From: JARFQW01 sp963842955
GTDB lineage: Bacteria > Pseudomonadota > Gammaproteobacteria > Steroidobacterales > XN24
Direction: 5' to 3'
Assembly: GCA_963842955.1 (NCBI GenBank)
Contig: CAWJIJ010000006.1
Location: 248,001 to 312,000 of the forward strand
DNA length: 64,000 nucleotides
How positions within the stretch are numbered: position 1 is the stretch's first letter; every line of letters starts with the position of its first letter. The notes under the pieces were generated by a model that saw only the letters and a program-made list of their open reading frames with translations, was not told the DNA's origin and did not search any database. Of the stretch, positions 33,463 through 41,734 are shown piece by piece. A program made the translations under genes and the position numbers.

Positions 33463-34812
33463 ATGGGTTCTTACGATCTCAAGAAAGGCCTGGACCTGCC
33501 GATAGGCGGTGCGCCGGATCCCGATATCCTGGAGGTCAGCCGGGGCACCGAGGTCGCCGTCCTTGGACGAGACTATCCGGGTCTGCGCCCGAAGGTCCAC
33601 GTGGAGCCTGGCGAGCAGGTCCGCCACGGCCAGCTCCTGGTGTCCGATGCGCGGAATCGGGGTCTGCGGCTGACGTCGCCGGCGGCGGGTCGGATCAAGG
33701 CCGTAAATCGTGGCGAGCGCCGCCGGCTCGAGTCGGTTGTCGTCGCCGTGGGCGGTGACGACCATCAGCGGTTCGGGACCCGCTCCGGCGGGGCCGCTTC
33801 GAATACACAGGACGGAGTCCGTGACCTCCTGATCGAATCCGGATTGTGGTCGGCGTTTCGCACCCGGCCTTTTGGTCGGGTGCCCGATCCCGGCGGGGTT
33901 GCCGCGGCCATCTTTGTCACGGCAATGGAAACCGAACCCCTGGCGGCGCCGGTTGAGACCCTGCTCGCGGGTCGGGAGGATGATCTTGAGCGGGGTCTGC
34001 ACGCGCTTCTTTCCCTCACTGACGGGCCGGTCCATGTCTGCACGGGCCCGCGGGACCGTCTGCCCCTGACCGAGGGTCCGCGCCTGCGCATCGAGGTGTT
34101 CGATGGCCCTCATCCGGCCGGTCTCGCGGGCACACACATTCATTGCGTTGCACCCGTGAGCCGGTCCCAGCCCGTATGGTCCCTGCATGCCGTGGAGGTC
34201 GCAGGCATCGGCCATCTTCTCCGGACGGGCCGGCTTCCGGCGGATCGCGTGATCTCCGTAGCGGGGCCCTCCGTTCGCCGCCCGAGACTCTTTTCCGTGC
34301 GCCCGGGGACTTCCATTGATCAGCTGGTCCAGGGCGAACTGATCGAGGGTCCGAACCGGGTCATTTCCGGCTCGGTATTGTCGGGCCAGGCCGCCATGGG
34401 GCCGGCCGAAGGGTTTCTGGGGCGCTTCGACCGGCAGGTTTCGGTCTTGCCCGAGGGTGGCGCACGCCAGACACCGGCCTGGCTTACCCTGGGGGGGCAT
34501 GTGTTCACTGCCACTGGCGCCTTTGTGTCGGCATTTCTTTCCAGCGACCGGCTGCGCTTCACGACATCTGCCCACGGGGCGCGCCGGGCAATGATTCCGC
34601 TGGAAACCTTCGATTCGGTTATCCCGATGGACATCCTGCCGACCCCGCTGCTTCGGGCGATTTCCGCAAGAGACACGGTCCGCGCCGAGGACCTGGGGTG
34701 TCTCGAACTCCTGGAGGAGGACCTGGCGCTGTGTACCCTCGTGGACCCCGGGAAAGTGAACTGGGGCGCTGAACTGCGGGATCTCCTCGATCTCATAGAG
34801 AAGGAAGGCTAG
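33463..34812 (+). CDS. nqrA: Na+-translocating NADH:quinone reductase subunit A
   Basis: A 449-residue peripheral subunit of the Na+ pump Na+-NQR. The start SYDLKKGLDLPIGGAPD is the signature of NqrA. Further blocks are VHVEPGEQVRHGQLL, TSPAAGRIKAVNRGERR, AVEVAGIGHLLRTGRLP, RVISGSVLSGQAAMGP and FDSVIPMDILPTPLLRAI. NqrA lies on the cytoplasmic side and contributes to quinone binding; it carries no redox cofactor of its own. The start ATG 33463 has no obvious Shine-Dalgarno. It is two bases upstream of nqrB and heads the operon. Confidence 0.95.
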   Translation: MGSYDLKKGLDLPIGGAPDPDILEVSRGTEVAVLGRDYPGLRPKVHVEPGEQVRHGQLLVSDARNRGLRLTSPAAGRIKAVNRGERRRLESVVVAVGGDDHQRFGTRSGGAASNTQDGVRDLLIESGLWSAFRTRPFGRVPDPGGVAAAIFVTAMETEPLAAPVETLLAGREDDLERGLHALLSLTDGPVHVCTGPRDRLPLTEGPRLRIEVFDGPHPAGLAGTHIHCVAPVSRSQPVWSLHAVEVAGIGHLLRTGRLPADRVISVAGPSVRRPRLFSVRPGTSIDQLVQGELIEGPNRVISGSVLSGQAAMGPAEGFLGRFDRQVSVLPEGGARQTPAWLTLGGHVFTATGAFVSAFLSSDRLRFTTSAHGARRAMIPLETFDSVIPMDILPTPLLRAISARDTVRAEDLGCLELLEEDLALCTLVDPGKVNWGAELRDLLDLIEKEG

Positions 34813-34814
34813 CC

Positions 34815-36032
34815 GTGCCGGTACCTTCAGACAGTGGCAGGAACCGCCCCCCGGGCAGCCGGAAGACGCTGCGCCTGACCTGGCCCCAGGCCGTCCGTGC
34901 GGTGTCCCGGGCCTTCGAATCGCTCAGAACGGGAAGCCAGGAGATCACGGCCGGTCCGGCCCATGTCAGGGATGCCATCAGCGTGCGCCGCATCGCCGCG
35001 GTCTACCTGGTCGCGCTGGTCCCCTGTATTTTGCTCGGGGCCTATAACACGGGTCTCCAGGCACAGCTGGCCGCGTCGTCCGGTGTCCCGCTACTGGATG
35101 ACTGGCCGACCCGGCTGATCGTGAGCATCGGTCTCGACCCGGTCCATGCCGCCGGCATTTCCGGGGCCTTTCTCCACGGACTCCTGTATTTCCTGCCGCT
35201 GGCGTTCGGCTGCTACCTCGCGGCAAGGAGCGTGGAGCTCGTCTTTGCGCTCGTGCGTCGTGAACAGCTGGGTCCCGGCTCATGGGTCCTCGCACTCGTC
35301 TTCGCGCTCACGCTGCCGCCGCTGACCCCGGTCTGGCAGGCGATGCTGGCCATGGCGTTCGGTGTCGTCATGGGCAAGGAGGTCTTTGGCGGGACGGGCC
35401 GCAACCTGGTGCATCCCGTGCTCCTGGCATGGGCCTTTCTCTTCGTCGCGTATCCGGAGTCGCTCTCGGGAGATTCGATCTGGGTTCCGGTTGACGGTGA
35501 GCAGGTGGCCTGGCTGCACCGTATTGCCGCCGAGGGCAGCCCCGTGATTGCGGAGCTGGACTGGAACACCGCGTTCCTGGGCCTGACTCCCGGAGCTTTC
35601 GGGGGAACATCGGCCCTCGCCTGTTTCCTTGGCGCGGCCTGGCTCCTGCTGGCCCGCGTGATCTCGTGGCGGGTCGTGACGGGTTTCGTCGCGGGTTCGG
35701 CCATCGCCGCGGCCGGGTTCGCCACCGGGGATCCCGCCAGCAACCCCTTGTTCGGCATCCCGGTGTCGTGGCAGTTCGTCCTTGGGGGATGGGCCTTCGG
35801 CCTGGCGTTTCTTGTCACCGATCCGGTAACCGGCGCCCACACGAATCCCGGCCGCTGGGTCTACGGGGCCATCGCCGGTGCATTCGTGATCTTTGTCCGC
35901 GTGCTGAATCCGACCCAGCTCGACGGCACCGCAATTGCGCTGCTGTTCATGAACCTTTTTGCGCCACTGATTGACTACTGGTTCGTATCGGCCAATGTCC
36001 GCCGACGGAGGGCTCGCCATGCGGCGAAATAG
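34815..36032 (+). CDS. nqrB: Na+-NQR subunit B, lacking the covalent-FMN motif
   Basis: A 405-residue membrane subunit with about ten helices (ITRIAAVYL-like IAAVYLVALVPCILLGAYN, FGVVMGKEVFGGTGRNLVHP, GGWAFGLAFLVTDPVTGAHT, NLFAPLIDYWFVSANVRRRR), all clear NqrB blocks. In the Vibrio enzyme the motif DGYSGAT carries FMN on Thr236. Here the corresponding stretch, residues 227-233, reads DGEQVAW: the Thr is Trp and the Ser-Gly is gone. I re-read the bases (35493-35513) and the frame is intact on both sides, so this is not a frameshift. NqrB therefore should not carry the covalent FMN. The end overlaps nqrC by 14 bases. Confidence 0.93.
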   Translation: MPVPSDSGRNRPPGSRKTLRLTWPQAVRAVSRAFESLRTGSQEITAGPAHVRDAISVRRIAAVYLVALVPCILLGAYNTGLQAQLAASSGVPLLDDWPTRLIVSIGLDPVHAAGISGAFLHGLLYFLPLAFGCYLAARSVELVFALVRREQLGPGSWVLALVFALTLPPLTPVWQAMLAMAFGVVMGKEVFGGTGRNLVHPVLLAWAFLFVAYPESLSGDSIWVPVDGEQVAWLHRIAAEGSPVIAELDWNTAFLGLTPGAFGGTSALACFLGAAWLLLARVISWRVVTGFVAGSAIAAAGFATGDPASNPLFGIPVSWQFVLGGWAFGLAFLVTDPVTGAHTNPGRWVYGAIAGAFVIFVRVLNPTQLDGTAIALLFMNLFAPLIDYWFVSANVRRRRARHAAK

Positions 36033-36801
36033 CCCTCTCTACACCCTCTTGTTCACCTTCGTCGTGTGCGCGTTTTGCAGCGTCGTGGTTTCCGGAACCT
36101 ATGTCGCACTGGGTGAGAAACAGCGTAGCGATGCGGCCATTGCCCGGATGGGCCAGATTCTCGTGCTGGCGGGCCTCGCCAGCGAGGAGGAAGAACTGGA
36201 CCGGAATGCGATCCAGGAGCGGTTCTCCGCCGTGCAGCCGCTGGTCATTCGCCTTGAAGACGGCGTGCTCGATCCGGACGTGGACGGTCAGCTCTTTGAT
36301 CAGCGGGCCGCGTCCCAGGACCCTGCGCTGTCTGCGCTGGCGCCGGAGAACGATGCCGGCGTGCGGCGGCTGCCCGCCCACGCCGTGGTCTACCAGGTCA
36401 GGGATGACGCGGGGGACGTGGAGCAGGTTCTCGTGCCCATCCGCGGGCAGGGCTATGGAGGACAGATCTACGGGTTCCTCGCCCTGGGCCCGGACCTGAA
36501 CACGGTTCGCGACATCGTCTTCTACGAATTGCAGGAGACCCCCGGACTGGGTGGGCGCATCACTCGCAACGCGTGGCGCTCTAAATGGCCGGGCCGGCGG
36601 ATATACGATGCCGAAGGCGAGGTTGCCTTGCGTCTCGTCCGAAAGGCGCCTCCGGCCGAGGAAGACCCCTATGTCGTGGACGCCGTATCCCGGGCAACCG
36701 TCACGTCCACCGGCGTGGAAAACATGATTCGCTTCTGGCTGGGACCGGACGGATTCGGGCCGTTTCTTGCCGCCTATCGCCAGGAGCTGGGAACCGGATG
36801 A
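36019..36801 (+). CDS. nqrC: Na+-NQR subunit C
   Basis: A 260-residue subunit with one N-terminal membrane helix (LYTLLFTFVVCAFCSVVVSG) and a periplasmic FMN-binding domain. The flavinylation motif is kept: VDAVSRATVTSTGVENM, with Thr227 in the place of Vibrio Thr225, though Gly of SGAT is Arg. GYGGQIYGFLALGPDLNTV and FYELQETPGLGGRI are further family blocks. I chose ATG 36019 (start RRNSPLYTLL), which overlaps the nqrB end by 14 bases; the frame is open further upstream but inside nqrB. FMN transfer would need ApbE, which is not encoded next to this operon. Confidence 0.94.
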   Translation: MRRNSPLYTLLFTFVVCAFCSVVVSGTYVALGEKQRSDAAIARMGQILVLAGLASEEEELDRNAIQERFSAVQPLVIRLEDGVLDPDVDGQLFDQRAASQDPALSALAPENDAGVRRLPAHAVVYQVRDDAGDVEQVLVPIRGQGYGGQIYGFLALGPDLNTVRDIVFYELQETPGLGGRITRNAWRSKWPGRRIYDAEGEVALRLVRKAPPAEEDPYVVDAVSRATVTSTGVENMIRFWLGPDGFGPFLAAYRQELGTG

Positions 36802-36816
36802 CAGGAGAGCGATGCC

Positions 36817-37440
36817 GTGGCCGCTAATCCGCGTACAACCTTTTTCGACCCGATGATCGAGAAGAACCCGGTCATGGGCCAGGTCCTGGGTATTTGCCCC
36901 GCGCTCGCGATCACAACGCTCGTGGAGAACGCGGTGGCCATGGCCGCGGCGACCACGGCCGTGCTGGCTCTGTCCAACCTGTCGATTTCTCTGATCCGCA
37001 GGCTCATACCCGACAGCGTGCGGATCATCATCTACCTCGTTATCGTCGCTTCGCTGGTCATCGTCGCCGACCAGGTCCTGCGGGCGTGGTTTCCGGACCT
37101 CAGCTCACAGCTGTCCGTCTATGTCGGACTCATCATTACGAACTGCATTATTCTCGGCCGGGCCGAGGCTTTTGCTTCCCAGAACGGCCCCGCGCTTAGC
37201 ACCCTCGATGGCCTCGGTAACGGACTGGGCTACGGGATCGTCCTGATCCTGGTGGCGACGATTCGCGAAGTGCTGGGTGCAGGCACGTTTCTCGGCCACG
37301 AGGTATTCAGCACGACCGGCGAAGGCGGCTGGTTCGAAACCGTTGGCCTGATGACCGCGCCGGCGGGCGCCTTCTTTGTCGTCATGGTTCTGATCTGGAT
37401 ATTGCGTGCCTGGAAAACCGACCAGGCCGAGGAGGGCTGA
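36817..37440 (+). CDS. nqrD: Na+-NQR subunit D
   Basis: A 207-residue membrane subunit with six helices, pseudo-symmetric to NqrE. The two cysteines that hold the intramembrane iron centre are present: Cys27 in VLGICPALAITT and Cys110 in LIITNCIILGRAEAFA, equivalent to Vibrio Cys29 and Cys112. NGLGYGIVLILVATIREVLG is another family block. The start is GTG 36817 with CAGGAGAGC upstream, 15 bases after nqrC. Confidence 0.95.
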   Translation: MAANPRTTFFDPMIEKNPVMGQVLGICPALAITTLVENAVAMAAATTAVLALSNLSISLIRRLIPDSVRIIIYLVIVASLVIVADQVLRAWFPDLSSQLSVYVGLIITNCIILGRAEAFASQNGPALSTLDGLGNGLGYGIVLILVATIREVLGAGTFLGHEVFSTTGEGGWFETVGLMTAPAGAFFVVMVLIWILRAWKTDQAEEG

Positions 37441-37443
37441 TCC

Positions 37444-38058
37444 TTGGAGCACTACCTCAACATCATCGTCAAGGCGGTTTTCATCGAGAATATGATTCTC
37501 GCCCTGTTTCTCGGCATCTGTTCGTTTGTTGCGGTGTCAAAGCGCGTGGGCACCGCCTTCGGGCTGGGTGTGGCCGTGACCTTCGTGCTGCTAGTCACCG
37601 TCCCGCTTAACCGGCTGGTGTTCGACTTCCTGCTGGAGCGGGGCGCGCTGGAGTGGCTGAGCGCTGACCTCGCGCGCTACGATCTCAGCTTTCTGAGCTT
37701 CCTGTGTTTTATCGGCACGATTGCGGCGGTCACCCAGGTCGTCGAGATGGTCCTGGACCGGTTCGTGCCGGCACTCTACAACGCGCTGGGGGTCTATCTG
37801 CCGCTGATTGCGACCAACTGCGCAATCCTCGGTGGCTCGCTGTTCATGCTCAATCGGGACTATACCCTCGCAGAAAGCACCGCTTTTGCCTTTGGTTCCG
37901 GTCTGGGCTGGATGCTGGCCATCGTGGCGCTCGCGGCCATGCGGGAGCGCATGGTGTATTCGATTGTGCCGGCGCCTTTACGCGGCGCCGGCATCACTTT
38001 CGGCCTCGCCGGCATCATGGCCATCGGGTTCATGGCATTTACCGGCATCGATATCTGA
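37444..38058 (+). CDS. nqrE: Na+-NQR subunit E
   Basis: A 204-residue membrane subunit with six helices (YLNIIVKAVFIENMILALFL, VAVSKRVGTAFGLGVAVTFV, LIATNCAILGGSLFMLNRDY). Cys26 (LGICSFV) and Cys126 (ATNCAIL) are the partners of the NqrD cysteines in the [2Fe-2S] centre in the membrane. The start is TTG 37444, three bases after nqrD. All residues I know to be needed are present. Confidence 0.95.
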   Translation: MEHYLNIIVKAVFIENMILALFLGICSFVAVSKRVGTAFGLGVAVTFVLLVTVPLNRLVFDFLLERGALEWLSADLARYDLSFLSFLCFIGTIAAVTQVVEMVLDRFVPALYNALGVYLPLIATNCAILGGSLFMLNRDYTLAESTAFAFGSGLGWMLAIVALAAMRERMVYSIVPAPLRGAGITFGLAGIMAIGFMAFTGIDI

Positions 38059-38071
38059 CAGGGCACATCCG

Positions 38072-39298
38072 ATGGATCTGATTCTTGTCGCCGGCGTCAT
38101 GTTTTCGGGCTTCGTCCTGGCCCTGGTGGCGATACTTCTCATCGCCCGGCGCTCGGTGGTCGGCGGTGACGACGTGAAGATCCTCATCAACGGTGACGAG
38201 GCCGCGGCGATACGCTCGGAACGGGGCGGATCATTGCTCAAGGCCCTGCGGAACCAGAACGTGCTCGTGCCGGCGGCCTGCGGGGGTCAGGGAACCTGCG
38301 GCATGTGCAAGCTGGTCGTCGATGCGGGGGGTGGCGCTCTGACCCCGGCAGAGCAGTCCCACATCAACCGGGCCCAGGCCCGGGAAGGACAGCGTCTCGC
38401 CTGTATGGTTCGGCTGCGAGAGGACCTGGAGATCCGGGTCCCGGCCGAAATCCTTTCCATCCAGGAATGGCCGTGCACGGTGCGCTCCAATAACAACGTC
38501 TCCACCTTCATCAAGGAACTGGTGCTGGAGCTTCCTGGCGGTGACGAGGTGCCGTTTGCCGCGGGCGGCTACATCCTTGTGCATTGCCCTCCCTACGAGG
38601 CTGCTTATCGGGACTTCGATATTCAAGGGGACTATCGCGAAGACTGGGACACCTTCGACATGTGGCAGTATGTTTCACGCCTGAAGGAACCGGTAACCCG
38701 GGCCTATTCCATGGCCAACTATCCAGCGGAGAAGGGCCTGATCGTCCTCAACGTACGTATTGCATCGCCGCCGGCCCAGGCGCCCAACGCACCCCCGGGC
38801 CTGGTTTCCTCCTACATTTTCTCCCTGAAGCCGGGCGACCAGGTTCGGATCTCTGGCCCCTACGGAGAGTTCCACGTCCAGGAAACCCAGCGGGAGATGG
38901 TGTTCATCGGCGGCGGCGCCGGCATGGCGCCGATGCGCTCGCTGATCTTCGACCAGTTCAAGCGCCTCAAGACGGATCGGCGGGCATCGTTCTGGTACGG
39001 GGCGCGGAGTGTTCGGGAAGCCTTCTATGTGGAGGACTTCGACGAGATTGCCGCGGAGAACGAGGCCTTTGACTGGCACCTGGTACTGTCGGAGCCGCTG
39101 GCCGAGGATCACTGGAGCGGACCCACCGGCTTTGTTCACGAGGCGCTCCACGATCTGTACCTCAAGGATCATCCCGCACCGGAGGAGATTGAATACTATC
39201 TCTGCGGACCTCCTGCCATGATGTCGGCATGCTTCCGCATGCTGGACAGCCTGGGCGTTGATCCGGAAAACATCTACTTCGACGATTTCGGTGGCTAA
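38072..39298 (+). CDS. nqrF: Na+-NQR subunit F (NADH dehydrogenase, FAD and 2Fe-2S)
   Basis: A 408-residue subunit that takes electrons from NADH. An N-terminal helix (LILVAGVMFSGFVLALVAIL) is followed by the ferredoxin domain with Cys70, Cys76, Cys79 and Cys111 (CGGQGTCGMCKLVV, RLACMVR), identical in number to the Vibrio protein. The FAD-binding RAYSMANYP and the NADH-binding VFIGGGAGMAPMRSLIFDQ and CGPPAMMSACFRMLDSLGV complete it. ATG 38072 has a GACAGGG ribosome site; the frame is open upstream only inside nqrE. It is the last gene of nqrABCDEF. Confidence 0.96.
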   Translation: MDLILVAGVMFSGFVLALVAILLIARRSVVGGDDVKILINGDEAAAIRSERGGSLLKALRNQNVLVPAACGGQGTCGMCKLVVDAGGGALTPAEQSHINRAQAREGQRLACMVRLREDLEIRVPAEILSIQEWPCTVRSNNNVSTFIKELVLELPGGDEVPFAAGGYILVHCPPYEAAYRDFDIQGDYREDWDTFDMWQYVSRLKEPVTRAYSMANYPAEKGLIVLNVRIASPPAQAPNAPPGLVSSYIFSLKPGDQVRISGPYGEFHVQETQREMVFIGGGAGMAPMRSLIFDQFKRLKTDRRASFWYGARSVREAFYVEDFDEIAAENEAFDWHLVLSEPLAEDHWSGPTGFVHEALHDLYLKDHPAPEEIEYYLCGPPAMMSACFRMLDSLGVDPENIYFDDFGG

Positions 39299-39319
39299 GC
39301 GCGCCGGGAGAGGACGACG

Positions 39320-39895
39320 ATGCTATACAGCGTGACCACTTTGCGAGGAGCCGAGGTTTTTGGCGTTGACGGCGGTCAGATCGGGCAGCTCGTGGACGCC
39401 TATGTCCGGGAGGAGTCCGCCGATATCAACTACCTGATCGTCGATTCCAGCCCGGGCCGGATCTGCCTGTTCCCGGCCAACAGCATCGTCGAGTACGACA
39501 CGGCAAAGCGCCGCCTGTCGCTGTCGGTCTCCCAGGCTGACGCCGCCGAGTGCCGCCAGGCTCCTGACGGCATTCCGGTAACGTACCGGGATCCCTCCGC
39601 TGATGCTGCGCCCGAACTGCATGTGATCAGCCAGATGCTCGGATACGGCGTTGAGGCGGTCAACGGCCCGGTCGGCCGGGTAGGTGACTTCCTGATCGAC
39701 TCCGAGGGACTCGTGATCCGCTACCTGGTGGTCGATACCCGGGACTGGCAGCCCGGCAGCGACAAGCTGATTCCGACCGAATGGGTCCAGTCCATCGATT
39801 GGGCCCGCAGCCGGATGTTCCTGAAGATTACCCAGGAGAAAGCGCGCCAGTGCCAGCGAGCATTCGCCGGCACGCACTTCCTGTATCCGGGGTAG
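39320..39895 (+). CDS. Tandem PRC-barrel domain protein
   Basis: A 191-residue soluble protein with two PRC-barrel halves: residues ~3-80 (EVFGVDGGQIGQLVDAYV, INYLIVDSSPGRICLFPANS) and ~100-175 (NGPVGRVGDFLIDSEGLVIR, YLVVDTRDWQPGSDKLIPTE). PRC-barrels are small beta-barrels that bind partners or metal; this tandem, YsxB-like arrangement is common in stress proteins of proteobacteria. It lies 21 bases after nqrF, where many genomes carry apbE, and may share the nqr transcript. A direct role in Na+-NQR is not known. Confidence 0.8.
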   Translation: MLYSVTTLRGAEVFGVDGGQIGQLVDAYVREESADINYLIVDSSPGRICLFPANSIVEYDTAKRRLSLSVSQADAAECRQAPDGIPVTYRDPSADAAPELHVISQMLGYGVEAVNGPVGRVGDFLIDSEGLVIRYLVVDTRDWQPGSDKLIPTEWVQSIDWARSRMFLKITQEKARQCQRAFAGTHFLYPG

Positions 39896-40032
39896 GAAGG
39901 GTCTGGGGATTTTCCGTCCGGCCCGCTGATCCGGCGAGTCCCGTAGGGTAGACTACGCGGCCGTTATGGCCATCTGTATTGTCGAGTCGGGGCCAGCAAA
40001 CCCGAGCCGGTCAGCCCCATGAACTCATCCCC

Positions 40033-40989
40033 ATGAGCACCGTAGGCTTTCTGATCAATCCCCGATCCGGACGGATCCGTAATCGGATGGAGTCTGTTCG
40101 CGGGGCGACGGCCACCGCAGCGCTAAGCCGGGAGGCGGTCGATCTGGCCGGCATCCGAAGCGCAACCCGGGAACTGCTAGAGGCCCGTCTCGATGTGCTC
40201 GCCATCATCGGCGGCGACGGGACCGCCCAGGCCGTACTGACCGAGCTGATGCTGTCCGGCGGGGACTGGCCCGACGTGGCCATCATTCCCGGCGGAACCA
40301 CCAACATGACCGCCATCGACCTGCACGGTCGGTTGAAAGTGACCGGGGCCATCGCGGCGACATTTCAGCAGGCGGCGAAGGCGCGCGGTGATCGCGCGCG
40401 GATCCATAGGCCGCTGGTTGAGGTACGCCTGCCTCCGGGTGAGCGGCAGTATGGTTTTTGCCTGAGTTCCGGTGCGGTTATTGCCGGCATGGAGCACTAC
40501 CAGAAGTCGGTGCGCTCACGAGGCCTGCGGGACGAACTGTCGGCCAGTATCTCGGTGATACGGGGGTTCATCGGCCTGGCCCGGGGCGAACGTGGCTGGA
40601 CCGAAACGGCGGACACCGAGTACCGGCTGGCTCCCGAAGCAGCCTGGCGCACAGACCAGGCCCTGCTGCTCGCGACGAGCCTGGAGCGGCTGATTCTGGG
40701 GTTCCGGCCCTGGTGGGGAACTCAGCCCTTGCCCCTGCATGTGACTGCGGTGAGGCAGGCACCAGCGAAACTGATCCGGCGGGCGCGTGCCTTCGTACGC
40801 GGTCGGGCCGAAGCCGGCCTCACTCCCGAGAACGGCTACCGATCGGATAACGCCGACTGGCTGGAGATACGGCCAGCCGGGGCGGTGGGCCTGGACGGCG
40901 AGGTGTTCCCCGTGCCGGCAGGGGAAACCGTCACGGCGACAGCCACCGAGCCGCTGCCCTTTCTCCGCCTGGGCCCGGGAGCTGCCTGA
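40033..40989 (+). CDS. Diacylglycerol-kinase-family protein (DAGK_cat)
   Basis: A 318-residue protein. The N-terminal catalytic domain of the DagK/YegS superfamily is clear: VGFLINPRSGRIRNRM, LAIIGGDGTAQAVLTELM with the GGDGT motif, and VAIIPGGTTNMTAIDL. The second domain is a beta-sandwich (LPLHVTAVRQAPAKLI, then ADWLEIRPAGAVGLDGEVF). Members phosphorylate diacylglycerol or related lipids; the substrate here is open. ATG 40033 is chosen (MSTVGFLINP); an upstream frame start at 39979 is poorer. It stands alone in this direction. Confidence 0.85.
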   Translation: MSTVGFLINPRSGRIRNRMESVRGATATAALSREAVDLAGIRSATRELLEARLDVLAIIGGDGTAQAVLTELMLSGGDWPDVAIIPGGTTNMTAIDLHGRLKVTGAIAATFQQAAKARGDRARIHRPLVEVRLPPGERQYGFCLSSGAVIAGMEHYQKSVRSRGLRDELSASISVIRGFIGLARGERGWTETADTEYRLAPEAAWRTDQALLLATSLERLILGFRPWWGTQPLPLHVTAVRQAPAKLIRRARAFVRGRAEAGLTPENGYRSDNADWLEIRPAGAVGLDGEVFPVPAGETVTATATEPLPFLRLGPGAA

Positions 40990-41010
40990 GTCCCGCCGTC
41001 GAGCCCGGCG

Positions 41011-41730
41011 CTAGAAGCGCTGAATGCTCTTGCCGATAACTCTGTCGCGGACTTTCCAGAACAGGTTGTCCGGGTTGACCACCACGATGAAGATCCGGCG
41101 CATCTTGTCGTCCGGGCAGTTGATTTCCCGGACTGCATGCCAGGCATGGTCGTTGCGGAGCATGATGGAGCTGTAATTGCCCAGCGATTCGCAGGCAATC
41201 TCGCCGTCAAAGGCGTCCAGCGGCGGCGCGGTGTTGTAGTCCAGGCGCCCGCCATCGTCCAGCACCAGCGTGTCGCCGCCCCAGCTGGGATCCCAATCGT
41301 CCTCGGAATTGAAGTAGAACAAGTGGGAGCCGTGCTCGCGCCGCGCATCGGTATGCGGAGACACAGAGCACCCGCTCGGGGTGTAGTGCCAGTGGAACCG
41401 GAACTCGATGTTCCTGGCGTCCAGCAGCTCCGCGATCTTGTTGCGGTAGCGATCGCTGCACAGCTCGCCGATAAAGTCCTTCCACGGCGTGGGAACCGGC
41501 GTATCCGGTTTGTACTCCAGCGAGAACCGGTCATGGGGTTTCTGGCCCGCACGCCGCTCGGCGCCAAACTTTCGCTCGAAGATGGAAACGTCCGGCATGT
41601 TGGCCAGGAGATCCGCGAAGCCGGTTTCCGTCAGCAGGCCCTTCGTATTGAAAAAGGGGTAGGGCTTGACTGCCCGGAACTCCAGCGGGTCGATGGACTC
41701 AAGTCGGTCGAAATCGATGTAAGAGGTCAT
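41011..41730 (-). CDS. 2-oxoglutarate/Fe(II)-dependent oxygenase
   Basis: About 240 residues from ATG 41730. The double-stranded beta-helix iron site is readable: the HxD pair in SGCSVSPHTDARREHGSH, the distal His in LRNDHAWHAVREI, and an Arg 10-15 residues later (KMRRIFIVVV) to bind 2-oxoglutarate. FRFHWHYTPSG and WGGDTLVLDDGGRLD also match sugar/nucleotide- or protein-modifying hydroxylases of the 2OG-FeII_Oxy_3 type. Its substrate is unknown. It follows the glycosyltransferase gene by four bases in a leftward three-gene set, so it may hydroxylate a product or acceptor of the neighbours. Confidence 0.8.
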   Translation of the reverse strand: MTSYIDFDRLESIDPLEFRAVKPYPFFNTKGLLTETGFADLLANMPDVSIFERKFGAERRAGQKPHDRFSLEYKPDTPVPTPWKDFIGELCSDRYRNKIAELLDARNIEFRFHWHYTPSGCSVSPHTDARREHGSHLFYFNSEDDWDPSWGGDTLVLDDGGRLDYNTAPPLDAFDGEIACESLGNYSSIMLRNDHAWHAVREINCPDDKMRRIFIVVVNPDNLFWKVRDRVIGKSIQRF

Positions 41731-41734
41731 GACG

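Noticed and set aside
33070..34575. 501-codon minus-strand frame opposite nqrA
   Set aside because: nqrA is certain; the antisense protein is Arg/Gly-rich and without motifs.
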